Of a DNA stretch of 10,092 nucleotides, positions 1-6,440 are shown in pieces. Under the pieces are notes generated by a model, which was not told the origin of the DNA, made no database searches, and saw nothing but the letters and a program-made list of their open reading frames with translations. Source of the DNA: Paracoccaceae bacterium. Lineage in GTDB: Bacteria; Pseudomonadota; Alphaproteobacteria; Rhodobacterales; Rhodobacteraceae. A program made the translations under genes and the position numbers. Every line of letters begins with the position of its first letter. Within the stretch, counting starts at the first letter, position 1. The stretch lies in NCBI GenBank assembly GCA_003447515.1, contig DLZA01000148.1, positions 1-10,092 of the forward strand, in the 5' to 3' direction.

Positions 1-263
1 TGACAGCTAAAGATGCACCAGTCGTGACCTCTATCGCCGCTGCGATTAAAAAGACGCTCGGCAAGCCTGCAGAATTTGTGGTGTCGCCAGGCAGTTATGA
101 TCAAAAACACATTGACCGCATCGGCCATCTTAAAAATTGCATCGCTTACGGTCCAGGCATCCTTGAACTCGCCCATCAACCCGATGAATACGTGGAAGTT
201 TCAGCCATGATTGACAGCGCCAAAGTCATGGGACACTCCCTCTGCGATCTTTTACTTAAATAG
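1..263 (+). CDS. M20-family metallopeptidase/amidohydrolase, C-terminal fragment (5' end outside window)
   Basis: The reading frame is open from base 3 to the TAG at 261-263, so the gene starts left of the window and the GTG at 24 is internal. About 86 residues are visible. The pattern SPGSYDQKHIDR, then GPG, then AHQPDEYV near the end matches the C-terminal end of the catalytic domain of ArgE/DapE/carboxypeptidase-G2-like M20 enzymes. The histidine of AHQPDEYV (codon 174-176) sits where these enzymes place their last zinc ligand. Family members are cytosolic zinc or cobalt enzymes that hydrolyse amide bonds of N-acyl amino acids or small peptides. Which substrate this one uses cannot be told from the fragment. 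It converges with the flavoprotein gene, and only 87 AT-rich bases lie between the two stop codons, without an obvious GC-rich terminator. The family call is fairly secure; ArgE versus DapE versus another deacylase is open. Confidence 0.75.
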   Translation, partial: TAKDAPVVTSIAAAIKKTLGKPAEFVVSPGSYDQKHIDRIGHLKNCIAYGPGILELAHQPDEYVEVSAMIDSAKVMGHSLCDLLLK

Positions 264-350
264 AAACAATTTTACTCAAAATTTTGGGAAACAGCACGGC
301 TCGCAGAATCTAATTGATAGATTTAAGACTTATTTTAAGAAACCCAGCGC

Positions 351-1745
351 CTAAATCTGCCCAACCAATTGCGTTAGCTTTGCCATTGCAGGCAAAGAGG
401 CCGCCTTCATCCGATCCAAGATCACCTGTTTTTCGATGTCATCAGGGGACACACCACGCACCATACCACTAAATCCATCTAGTCGATTTTGCGTCAACCA
501 ATCGCGAATATCGTTGTCACGAGACCAGTTGTATTGGTTCATCATGAACGGAATCATCAGACGAATCCAGTCGGTATCATGGTTTGGCAACGGCACCACA
601 GAACAGAGCGCATTCTTCTCTCTTTCAGTCTTTTTGACCAATTCGATGTGCGCAATTAAGGCAGCAGAGAATACAGGCTGATAAGACCGCACTGTTTGAG
701 GAATAATCATGTCACCTTGGAAAATCGCAGTTGGTTCAAGATTTGTAATCGCACTCGCTGAGCAGTCGACATGCACTAAACCCGGTCCTGTTGGGATCGC
801 TCCCCCATCCAACCCTATCTCATTTAGCCCAATGCTTTTTACACGTCCCATGCGCACCACATTTTTGACAAGCCGCATCTTAACCAACTCTGCTTGGCTT
901 ACAGTTGCACCATGAAACATCTTAGGTTTTACTTTTGTATCTAGGCGCAGCAAAACGCCAGACGCCTCCAACCGATCAAACAAATCGTCCACACTATGTG
1001 CAGACGCAATCGCCTCAAATTGCAAGGCCTGCGCACCAAGCGTATCGTTAAAAAATGAAATGTCCGCTTGCGTGTTCTTGCGATCCAACATCCAGCCATC
1101 ACGCGGCATTATCCAATGGATCGCATCAGGATCAACCCCAATGCCAAGTAACCATAAAACTGCATCAATGCCAGTTTTACCACCGCCAATAATGACATAG
1201 CCCTCGGGCCTTCGATTAATCTTGGGCAAGTCGTTCAAGGACATAAATGAAACATCTTCTGCAATGTCAAAGTTCGGTGTATGCGTTGAGGGCACTGAAG
1301 TTTTTAGGTACGTCGCATCCACAGTCTTGCCCGCCATAACCTCAAATACTTCACCAGTTAGAGAGTTTTTGAACACACCATCTCCAAGATAGGTGCACAT
1401 AGGAAAGTACCGCACGCGCTTGCTTGGCAAAAATTGTTCTTTCATCACTGCATCGAAATAGGCGATTATTTCAGCCCCAGTAGCAAGCGATCCCAGCCCT
1501 TTATTCAAACCAAACTGATCAAATTTACCGTTGGACAACTCACGCGAACTGACGCCATAAAATGCACTCGGCTGATGCAGAGTCACAAATGAGTAAGCAT
1601 TGTTCCAATGCCCACCCGGTCTTGCACAACTATCAACAATAATAATATCAGCGTCACTTTCGCTGACTAAAACATCAGCGAACGCCATGCCCATAGCTCC
1701 GCTTCCGACAACCAGATAGTCAGTTTTCAAGTGCGTCTGTTTCAT
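351..1745 (-). CDS. FAD/NAD(P)-binding flavoprotein (monooxygenase-like oxidoreductase)
   Basis: The protein has 464 residues and two dinucleotide-binding folds. The first, residues 10-26, has VVGSGAMGMAF (GxGxxG), an acidic residue at the end of strand 2 (IIIVD, D38) and then PGGHW at 43-47, as in class B flavin monooxygenases. The second, residues 183-194, is VIIGGGKTGID, a likely NAD(P)H site. The stretch HQPSAFYG at 57-64 also resembles the segment after the FAD site in monooxygenase-like flavoproteins. No signal peptide or membrane segment is seen, so it should be cytosolic. The ATG at 1743-1745 is preceded by a modest purine-rich AGAGAGA (1749-1755), and the FAD fold begins about ten residues in, so the start is credible. 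It is divergent from the solute-binding protein gene. It might oxidise the substrate imported by the neighbouring transporter, but that is inference. Such proteins are commonly annotated only as NAD(P)-binding proteins, and hydroxylation is not proven. Confidence 0.8.
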   Translation of the reverse strand: MKQTHLKTDYLVVGSGAMGMAFADVLVSESDADIIIVDSCARPGGHWNNAYSFVTLHQPSAFYGVSSRELSNGKFDQFGLNKGLGSLATGAEIIAYFDAVMKEQFLPSKRVRYFPMCTYLGDGVFKNSLTGEVFEVMAGKTVDATYLKTSVPSTHTPNFDIAEDVSFMSLNDLPKINRRPEGYVIIGGGKTGIDAVLWLLGIGVDPDAIHWIMPRDGWMLDRKNTQADISFFNDTLGAQALQFEAIASAHSVDDLFDRLEASGVLLRLDTKVKPKMFHGATVSQAELVKMRLVKNVVRMGRVKSIGLNEIGLDGGAIPTGPGLVHVDCSASAITNLEPTAIFQGDMIIPQTVRSYQPVFSAALIAHIELVKKTEREKNALCSVVPLPNHDTDWIRLMIPFMMNQYNWSRDNDIRDWLTQNRLDGFSGMVRGVSPDDIEKQVILDRMKAASLPAMAKLTQLVGQI

Positions 1746-1777
1746 TGGTCTCTCTGCAAAAAAGTTCTCATTACAAG

Positions 1778-1806
1778 GTCATAGGATCCATAAGTAGGTA
1801 ACGCAA
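1778..1806 (-). promoter_or_regulatory. Candidate promoter for the flavoprotein gene
   Basis: Read on the minus strand, TTGCGT (1801-1806) and TATGAC (1778-1783) are separated by exactly 17 bases. They lie about 35-60 bases upstream of the flavoprotein ATG. The -35-like box matches the sigma-70 consensus at three of six positions and the -10-like box at four of six. Spacing and location are right but the boxes are imperfect, so this is only a candidate. Confidence 0.3.
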
Positions 1807-2066
1807 ACTGTGGAAAAGTACCGCGACGTAACTTGATTCCTCCAACCGCTTCCACGTGACCTTTCAACCTCCCCTCATCCGTGACAATTTCCACAAGTAG
1901 CCAAGTTCTGTCGGGCAAGCTCTAATTTCTTCGTTCTTTAAACTGGCTCGGTCCGCGTTTCCACAACCATCATTTCTACATGCAGAAACTACGCAATCAC
2001 TTACCCGTGCGGAATTATTTTTTGCTTAAAACCAGCAAGCTCCCAAAATCATGCAGCTACACACGT

Positions 2067-2216
2067 TCAGGATCCCGTACTTTGAAATTTATAATACGCG
2101 TCGGCCAGCTTCACCATCAGCTTAGTCAATACGAACGGACTGAACAGCGGTTCATCAACTTTGCAGGCGCAAATATTCATCTGCGTCAGCTTAGATTGCT
2201 TAGCTTTAGTGCTCAT
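2067..2216 (-). CDS. Possible small protein or gene remnant, 49 codons
   Basis: Not recognised. On the minus strand an ATG at 2214-2216 opens 49 codons ending in TGA at 2067-2069. The product begins MSTKAKQSKLTQMN, has a cysteine pair spaced CAC at 16-18, and ends with a stretch LTKLMVKLADAYYKF that could form an amphipathic helix. A weak GGGA lies about six bases upstream of the ATG. A TAA immediately upstream in frame means the ORF cannot extend further 5'. Third codon positions are richer in G and C than the AT-rich flanks, which is mildly in favour of coding. It could be a genuine small protein, the relic of a longer gene, or chance. Confidence 0.3.
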   Translation of the reverse strand: MSTKAKQSKLTQMNICACKVDEPLFSPFVLTKLMVKLADAYYKFQSTGS

Positions 2217-2278
2217 TTAAATTCCCATCACAGCGATCTAAGCGGTATGTAGACAATTATCTAATGATTTCTCACCCA

Positions 2279-2297
2279 ATTCTTTAGAGAATCTCTA
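2279..2297. promoter_or_regulatory. Overlapping inverted repeats, candidate operator upstream of the binding-protein gene
   Basis: TAGAGA-A-TCTCTA (2285-2297) is a perfect palindrome with one central base. A second perfect repeat overlaps it: ATTCT-TTAG-AGAAT (2279-2292). They end 73 bases before the binding-protein ATG, a normal place for a regulator site. No regulator gene is in the window and I cannot assign a family. No convincing sigma-70 promoter was found beside it. Confidence 0.35.
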
Positions 2298-2357
2298 CCC
2301 TTGATTGCTGCGGAAAATACTGGGACAGTCCAATAAATATATCTGCTCACATCAAAC

Positions 2358-2363
2358 CGGGAG
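2358..2363 (+). promoter_or_regulatory. Ribosome binding site fixing the binding-protein start
   Basis: CGGGAG (2358-2363) lies seven bases before the ATG at 2371. The ORF is open from a TTG at 2305, but that start has no comparable site and would put 22 polar residues in front of the export signal. The ATG at 2371 is therefore preferred. Confidence 0.7.
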
Positions 2364-2370
2364 TTTACTA

Positions 2371-3843
2371 ATGACATTCTTTAAAACCACGTTCACAGCA
2401 GCCGCGGTTCTTATGGCAACTACTGCAGTTGCCAAAGACGATCTCACTATCGCAATACAATTGGAGCCACCGCACCTTGACCCAACATCTGCAGCCGCTG
2501 GTGCTATTGACAGCGTCCTTTACTCTAACGTGTTTGAAGGCCTTACCCGCTTCGGTCCAGATGGATCGGTAAATCCCGGCCTCGCAGAAAGCTGGATTAT
2601 TTCAAACGATGGCCTTACCTACACTTTCAAACTCCGTACAGGGGTGAAATTCCATGACGGTTCAGATATGACAGCCGAAGACGTAGTGTTCTCTCTTAAC
2701 CGTACGCAAGGAGAAGAGTCCACGAACGCACAGAAAGCGCTCTACGCAGGCATCGCAGATGTCGAAGCCTTAGACAAGGCCACCGTCAAACTTACCCTTT
2801 CCAAACCAAACGGTTCCATGCTGTTTAACCTTGCGTGGGGGGACGCAGTTATCGTCGCGCCCGAAAGCATCGAAAACATTAAGCAAACTCCGATTGGCAC
2901 AGGCGCATTCAAGTTCGACAGTTGGACACAAGGTGACAAAATTGATTTGTCTCGTAATGAAAATTATTGGGGCACGCCCGCAACTTTATCAAAAGCCACT
3001 TTCAAATTCATATCTGACCCCACGGCCGCTTTCGCGGCTATAATGGCAGAGGACATTGATGCATTCGCAGGTTACCCCGCTCCCGAAAACTTACCCCAAT
3101 TCGAAGCGGACCCGCGTTTCCAAGTAATCGTCGGAAACACCGAAGGCGAAACAATCCTATCTACTAACAATAAAATGCCGCCCTTTGACAATATCATGGT
3201 GCGCAAAGCACTTGCCCACGCGATCGACCGTCAGGCCATCATCGACGGAGCAATGTTCGGCCTCGGCACCCCCATTGGCACACACTTCGCACCTCACAAC
3301 CCAGACTACGTAGACCTGACTGCAAACTCGTCTTATGATCCTGAATTGGCGAAGAAATTACTGATAGAAGCAGGCTTCCCAGATGGATTCAAAACTACTC
3401 TGAAACTGCCACCACCTTCATACGCACGCCGCGGTGGCGAAATCATCGCTGCTCAGTTGCGCAAAGTCGGAATTGAAACCGAAGTCTCTAACTTGGAGTG
3501 GGCTCAATGGCTCGAACAAGTTTTCCGCGGCAAGGACTTTGGACTGACAATCGTATCACATACTGAGCCCTTTGACATTGGCATTTACGCCCGCCCTGAT
3601 TATTATTTCCAATATGACAACAAGGACTTCCAAGCTCTGATCACAGCTCTCAACGCTGAAGCAAACCCCGATAAACGATCTAAAATGATCGCAAAAGCGC
3701 AGACCACTATTTCTTCAGATTATGTTAACGGCTACCTTTTCCAGCTGGCAACCCCAACAGTGGCCAAAGCAAACCTGCAAGGATTGTGGAAAGATGCTCC
3801 AACTCAGGCCACAGATTTGACAGGTGTCAGCTGGGCAGAATAA
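2371..3843 (+). CDS. ABC transporter periplasmic substrate-binding protein, peptide/opine/nickel type (SBP_bac_5)
   Basis: This is the periplasmic receptor that captures the substrate and delivers it to the membrane permeases. From the ATG at 2371 the product has 490 residues, a usual length for the family. The N-terminus is a typical Sec signal: K5, then a hydrophobic run (AAAVLMA) and a likely cleavage after AVA at 19-21, leaving KDDLTIAI. The family signature follows at about 69-110: PGLAESW, DGLTYTFKLRTGVKFHDGS and TAEDVVFSLNR. Later IGTGAFKF and VRKALAHAIDRQAI are also typical. There is no lipobox cysteine, so it should be soluble periplasmic. The gene ends with tandem stops (TAATAA) and a strong hairpin. 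Its permease and ATPase genes start 825 bases downstream beyond a reversed NIPSNAP gene, an unusual split, but no other transporter in view could be its partner. The family covers peptides, opines, glutathione and nickel; the ligand here is unknown. Confidence 0.92.
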   Translation: MTFFKTTFTAAAVLMATTAVAKDDLTIAIQLEPPHLDPTSAAAGAIDSVLYSNVFEGLTRFGPDGSVNPGLAESWIISNDGLTYTFKLRTGVKFHDGSDMTAEDVVFSLNRTQGEESTNAQKALYAGIADVEALDKATVKLTLSKPNGSMLFNLAWGDAVIVAPESIENIKQTPIGTGAFKFDSWTQGDKIDLSRNENYWGTPATLSKATFKFISDPTAAFAAIMAEDIDAFAGYPAPENLPQFEADPRFQVIVGNTEGETILSTNNKMPPFDNIMVRKALAHAIDRQAIIDGAMFGLGTPIGTHFAPHNPDYVDLTANSSYDPELAKKLLIEAGFPDGFKTTLKLPPPSYARRGGEIIAAQLRKVGIETEVSNLEWAQWLEQVFRGKDFGLTIVSHTEPFDIGIYARPDYYFQYDNKDFQALITALNAEANPDKRSKMIAKAQTTISSDYVNGYLFQLATPTVAKANLQGLWKDAPTQATDLTGVSWAE

Positions 3844-3871
3844 TAACCGTCTAACAAAATAATACGATACA

Positions 3872-3903
3872 AACGAGCCTCAGCCAATGCGCTGGGGCTC
3901 GTT
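3872..3903 (+). terminator. Strong hairpin after the binding-protein gene (terminator or mRNA-stabilising stem)
   Basis: AACGAGCCTCAGC (3872-3884) pairs with GCTGGGGCTCGTT (3891-3903) in a 13-bp stem with a single T-G wobble and a six-base loop. It begins 28 bases after the stop codon. No T-run follows on the plus strand, so it is not a textbook intrinsic terminator. Such stems after binding-protein genes can also protect the upstream message from 3' decay, which would favour high receptor expression. On the minus strand it could end the NIPSNAP transcript, about 315 bases after its stop. Confidence 0.6.
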
Positions 3904-4217
3904 GCGTAGGATTTGGCTCCAAAGCAACAGTGCCATCTGGATTGACACGCTATTTATTTCATTGATATGCGCCCGCAGTTAACCGAACAAGGCTGGAATA
4001 ACTTTTGATATAGTAGGCAATACGTGCGTTTTGTGGCGAGTAACATGTGTAGATTTCAAAGTTCTAAGGCCGCAATATCCACTCACGAAATATTTATCAG
4101 TACGTCAGCGGACTTGAGCCAAACTTCAGGTCAATTATGTGACTATCATCAGCCACTATGGCCGTAATTTTTATTACTAAGCCAATTAAATACTGAAAAA
4201 CGAATGATTCGATCTTT
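3904..4217. other. Non-coding AT-rich gap with an IS6-like terminal word
   Basis: Every frame is interrupted by frequent stops and no gene is supported. GCAACAGTGCC at 3924-3934 is the reverse complement of GGCACTGTTGC, the outer 11 bases of many IS6-family terminal repeats such as that of IS26. No transposase or second end is present. The rest may be decayed sequence or the 3' untranslated region of the NIPSNAP gene. No tRNA-like fold was seen. Confidence 0.5.
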
Positions 4218-4523
4218 TCAAATCTCCACTAAAGTTTCTACCCGCATCGTATCTACATTAATCAGGCTCCGCGCCATCGGCCCCATTTCCACTTTCCATC
4301 TTTCCGATCCATAAACCGCTCTTGTCAACTTTTTATACTCTGTCATGCTATCATATTCTCGCATCCAGACATAAGTCTGATCCCCATCTGAACTGCGGTA
4401 TCGCTTGGTGATCCTCATCCCCATATCAGTCTGATAAGGGATAATCACCTGCTCCATGTACGCAACCCAATCATCCATTTTACCATCCAAAACTTCATAA
4501 ATCCGTAATTCAAAAATTGCCAT
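4218..4523 (-). CDS. NIPSNAP-family protein
   Basis: The product has 101 residues, about one NIPSNAP domain (a dimeric alpha/beta-barrel, ferredoxin-like fold). It opens with FELRIYEVLDGKMDDWV (4-20), which follows the family pattern of E-x-R-x-Y and then G-K. Later YVWMREYDSMTEYKKL also fits, as a tryptophan/aromatic strand followed by a helix. No signal peptide is seen; it should be cytosolic. The biochemical role of bacterial NIPSNAP proteins is mostly unknown, and they often sit in catabolic operons. The ATG at 4521-4523 has a strong GAAAGGA (4530-4536) upstream. It lies in reverse orientation between the binding-protein gene and the permease genes, convergent with the first and divergent from the second. 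It may share the 145-base divergent region with the permease operon. Confidence 0.85.
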   Translation of the reverse strand: MAIFELRIYEVLDGKMDDWVAYMEQVIIPYQTDMGMRITKRYRSSDGDQTYVWMREYDSMTEYKKLTRAVYGSERWKVEMGPMARSLINVDTMRVETLVEI

Positions 4524-4529
4524 TTTTTA

Positions 4530-4536
4530 TCCTTTC
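4530..4536 (-). promoter_or_regulatory. Ribosome binding site of the NIPSNAP gene
   Basis: Read on the minus strand, GAAAGGA lies six bases before the ATG at 4521-4523. It is the clearest Shine-Dalgarno sequence in the window and fixes the start. Confidence 0.65.
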
Positions 4537-4668
4537 AATGTACCCGAGGTTAAACTGGAATCCGTCAAGGGCAACAGCTTTTACCACAGTGCGGTATGTT
4601 GACTTATGTTATTCCAATTTAGCCTTCACGTGGTTGCGCCAGTGTCGCTCTAACGCTAACGTCCCCCC

Positions 4669-5610
4669 ATGCTTCGCTACACGCTTTCACGCCTCCAATC
4701 TCTAGTCCTGTCGTTGATAGCTGCCAGTATCGTAATTTTTCTGACTGTGGAAATTGTGCCCGGAGACCCTGCATCTTACATGCTGGGCTTGAACGCGTCC
4801 GAGGATACAATCGCAGCGCTGCGCGACCAACTTGGTCTGAATGTGCCTTCATATCAGCGCTATTGGAATTGGGTCAGCAGCCTTTTACACGGGGATTTTG
4901 GAACTAGCTACACCTATCGAACACCAGTTTCTGATATGATCAGAGACCGCCTCTGGATCAGCTTGCCCCTCGCGATTTACGCGCTGTTCCTTTCAACTCT
5001 CATCGCTTTTCCTGCAGGCATCCTTGCGGCCACCCATCGGGGTTCCTTTACCGATGTGCTCATCATGGGCTTTACCCAGCTCGGCGTCGCCATTCCTAAT
5101 TTCTGGTTTGCCATGCTCATGGTGCTTTTGTTTGCGATCAATCTACAATGGTTCTCAGCAGGCGGATTTCCAGGATGGGAGAACCCTCTTCTCGCTATCA
5201 AATCCTTGACACTACCCGCCATTGCACTCGCTCTGCCCCAAGCTAGCATCCTTGCCCGCATTATGCGCTCCTCTCTGCTCGATATATTATCAGAAGACTA
5301 CATCCGAACCGCTCGCGCAAAGGGCCTAACGCGTGGCCAAACTCTCTACCGCCACGCCCTGCGCAACGCCCTTATCCCGGTCCTCACCATCATCGGTTTG
5401 CAATTTAGCTTCCTCATGGCTGGTGCCATCATCATCGAAAATGTCTTTTTCTTACCCGGCCTTGGCCGTCTCGTGTTCCAAGCCATTACCCAACGCGATC
5501 TAATAGTTGTCGAGAGCGTTGTCATGCTGTTGGTATTTGCCGTAATACTCGTCAATTTTGCCGTAGACATCGCTTACGCGATTGTGGACCCAAGGTTGAG
5601 AGGTGGGTGA
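4669..5610 (+). CDS. ABC transporter permease, DppB/OppB type
   Basis: This is an inner-membrane subunit of the importer, 313 residues, the usual length. The N-terminus MLRYTLSRL plus a hydrophobic segment (about 9-29) ending in EIVPGDPA is the hallmark of DppB-like permeases. HGDFGTSYTYRTPV (74-87) is the conserved periplasmic segment. Further membrane segments lie at about 97-121, 133-157, 178-195, 238-258 and 281-304. The cytoplasmic EAA loop that docks on the ATPase is at about 210-236 (DYIRTARAKG then HALRNALIP). The protein ends in the conserved VDPRLRGG. A TAA at 4657-4659 in frame rules out any longer start, and the ATG at 4669 gives the canonical N-terminus. Oddly, it is preceded by a run of six C and no Shine-Dalgarno sequence. 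Its TGA overlaps the start of the next permease. Confidence 0.93.
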   Translation: MLRYTLSRLQSLVLSLIAASIVIFLTVEIVPGDPASYMLGLNASEDTIAALRDQLGLNVPSYQRYWNWVSSLLHGDFGTSYTYRTPVSDMIRDRLWISLPLAIYALFLSTLIAFPAGILAATHRGSFTDVLIMGFTQLGVAIPNFWFAMLMVLLFAINLQWFSAGGFPGWENPLLAIKSLTLPAIALALPQASILARIMRSSLLDILSEDYIRTARAKGLTRGQTLYRHALRNALIPVLTIIGLQFSFLMAGAIIIENVFFLPGLGRLVFQAITQRDLIVVESVVMLLVFAVILVNFAVDIAYAIVDPRLRGG

Positions 5611-6440
5611 TGGTACTGTTGAACAATCGAAATATCGTCATCGGCGCAGCCCTGACAGCTATCTTCGTGACCCTCGCTCTCGTCTCATTCGTTTACACTC
5701 CCTACGACGTGACGGGCGTCGACATCCCAAATAAACTCAAGAAGCCCTTCTCAAACGGCTATCCACTCGGCACCGATCATTTTGGACGAGATATTCTATC
5801 GATGATCATGGTTGGTGCGCGGACCTCTATTGCAGTAGCGCTTGTGGCCGTAACCATCGGTATGGCGTTGGGAGTACCTCTCGGCCTAGCAGCTGCCGCC
5901 AATAAAGGCTACTTGCTAGACGAGCTAATTATGCGCTCTAACGACCTCATTTTTGCGTTTCCAAGCCTTGTAATTGCCATCCTGATCACAGCAATTTTTG
6001 GCCCTTCAGCTCTCAACGCCATTATCGCCATTGGCATCTTCAACATCCCCGTCTTCGCACGCCTCACTCGCGGTGCCGCTCTCTCTCTCTGGCAACGAGA
6101 TTATATCCTATCCGCCCGCGTTGCAGGCAAGGGACCAGCGCGTATTTCTTTTGAACACATACTCCCAAACGTCGCTAACTTACTGATCGTGCAAGGCACT
6201 ATACAATTTTCACTTGGCATCTTGGCCGAAGCAGGCCTTTCCTATGTGGGCCTTGGTGCACAACCTCCAATTCCATCATGGGGTCGCATGCTTGCAGAGA
6301 GCCAAACCATGATCTCCTTCGCGCCGCACATGGCACTGTTCCCGGGGTTAGCGATTGTCTTTACTGTGCTGGGTTTGAACCTCATGGGCGACGGCCTGCG
6401 CGACATCTTTGATCCACGCATTCGTCGGGACAAATCATGA
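5610..6440 (+). CDS. ABC transporter permease, DppC/OppC type
   Basis: This second inner-membrane subunit has 276 residues from the ATG at 5610. A GTG at 5607 is also in frame, but AGAGG (5599-5603) is better spaced for the ATG, which overlaps the preceding TGA (TGATG). Residues 10-28 form the first membrane span. YPLGTDHFGRDILSMI (51-66) is the signature of the DppC group. The EAA loop is at about 164-188 (DYILSARVAGKGPARIS, then HILPN). The C-terminal LSYVGLGAQPPIPSWG (210-225) and GDGLRDIFDPRIR are also diagnostic. It should pair with the DppB-type protein to form the translocation pore. The length is slightly short for the family because the N-terminal tail is brief, as in many alphaproteobacterial members. 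Confidence 0.93.
   Translation: MVLLNNRNIVIGAALTAIFVTLALVSFVYTPYDVTGVDIPNKLKKPFSNGYPLGTDHFGRDILSMIMVGARTSIAVALVAVTIGMALGVPLGLAAAANKGYLLDELIMRSNDLIFAFPSLVIAILITAIFGPSALNAIIAIGIFNIPVFARLTRGAALSLWQRDYILSARVAGKGPARISFEHILPNVANLLIVQGTIQFSLGILAEAGLSYVGLGAQPPIPSWGRMLAESQTMISFAPHMALFPGLAIVFTVLGLNLMGDGLRDIFDPRIRRDKS

Larger units (their letters stand above)
1746..2370. other. Gene-poor divergent intergenic region
   Basis: This 625-base gap lies between the flavoprotein start (minus) and the binding-protein start (plus), and probably carries control sequences for both. It holds a candidate flavoprotein promoter, three DnaA-box-like 9-mers (1809-1817 on minus, 1887-1895 and 1957-1965 on plus), a possible 49-codon minus-strand ORF (2067-2216), and overlapping inverted repeats at 2279-2297. 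The plus-strand frame 1980-2252 is open, but its composition (rich in H, Q, S, R) looks like an antisense shadow and I do not call it. I found no tRNA or riboswitch-like fold by eye. Confidence 0.6.

Noticed and set aside
1980..2252. 90-codon plus-strand ORF in the gap
   Set aside because: Its composition (many H, Q, S, R) and the absence of a ribosome site look like non-coding or antisense sequence. The opposite strand over the same bases has the more protein-like frame.
2305..2370. TTG start giving a 22-residue longer binding protein
   Set aside because: The extension would place polar residues ahead of the export signal and has no good ribosome site. The ATG at 2371 has CGGGAG and begins a classic signal peptide.
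3994..4616. Inverted 9-base copies (TGGAATAAC and GTTATTCCA) flanking the NIPSNAP gene
   Set aside because: Nine bases at this distance is expected by chance. The flanking bases do not continue the match and no target duplication is seen, so it does not support a mobile element.
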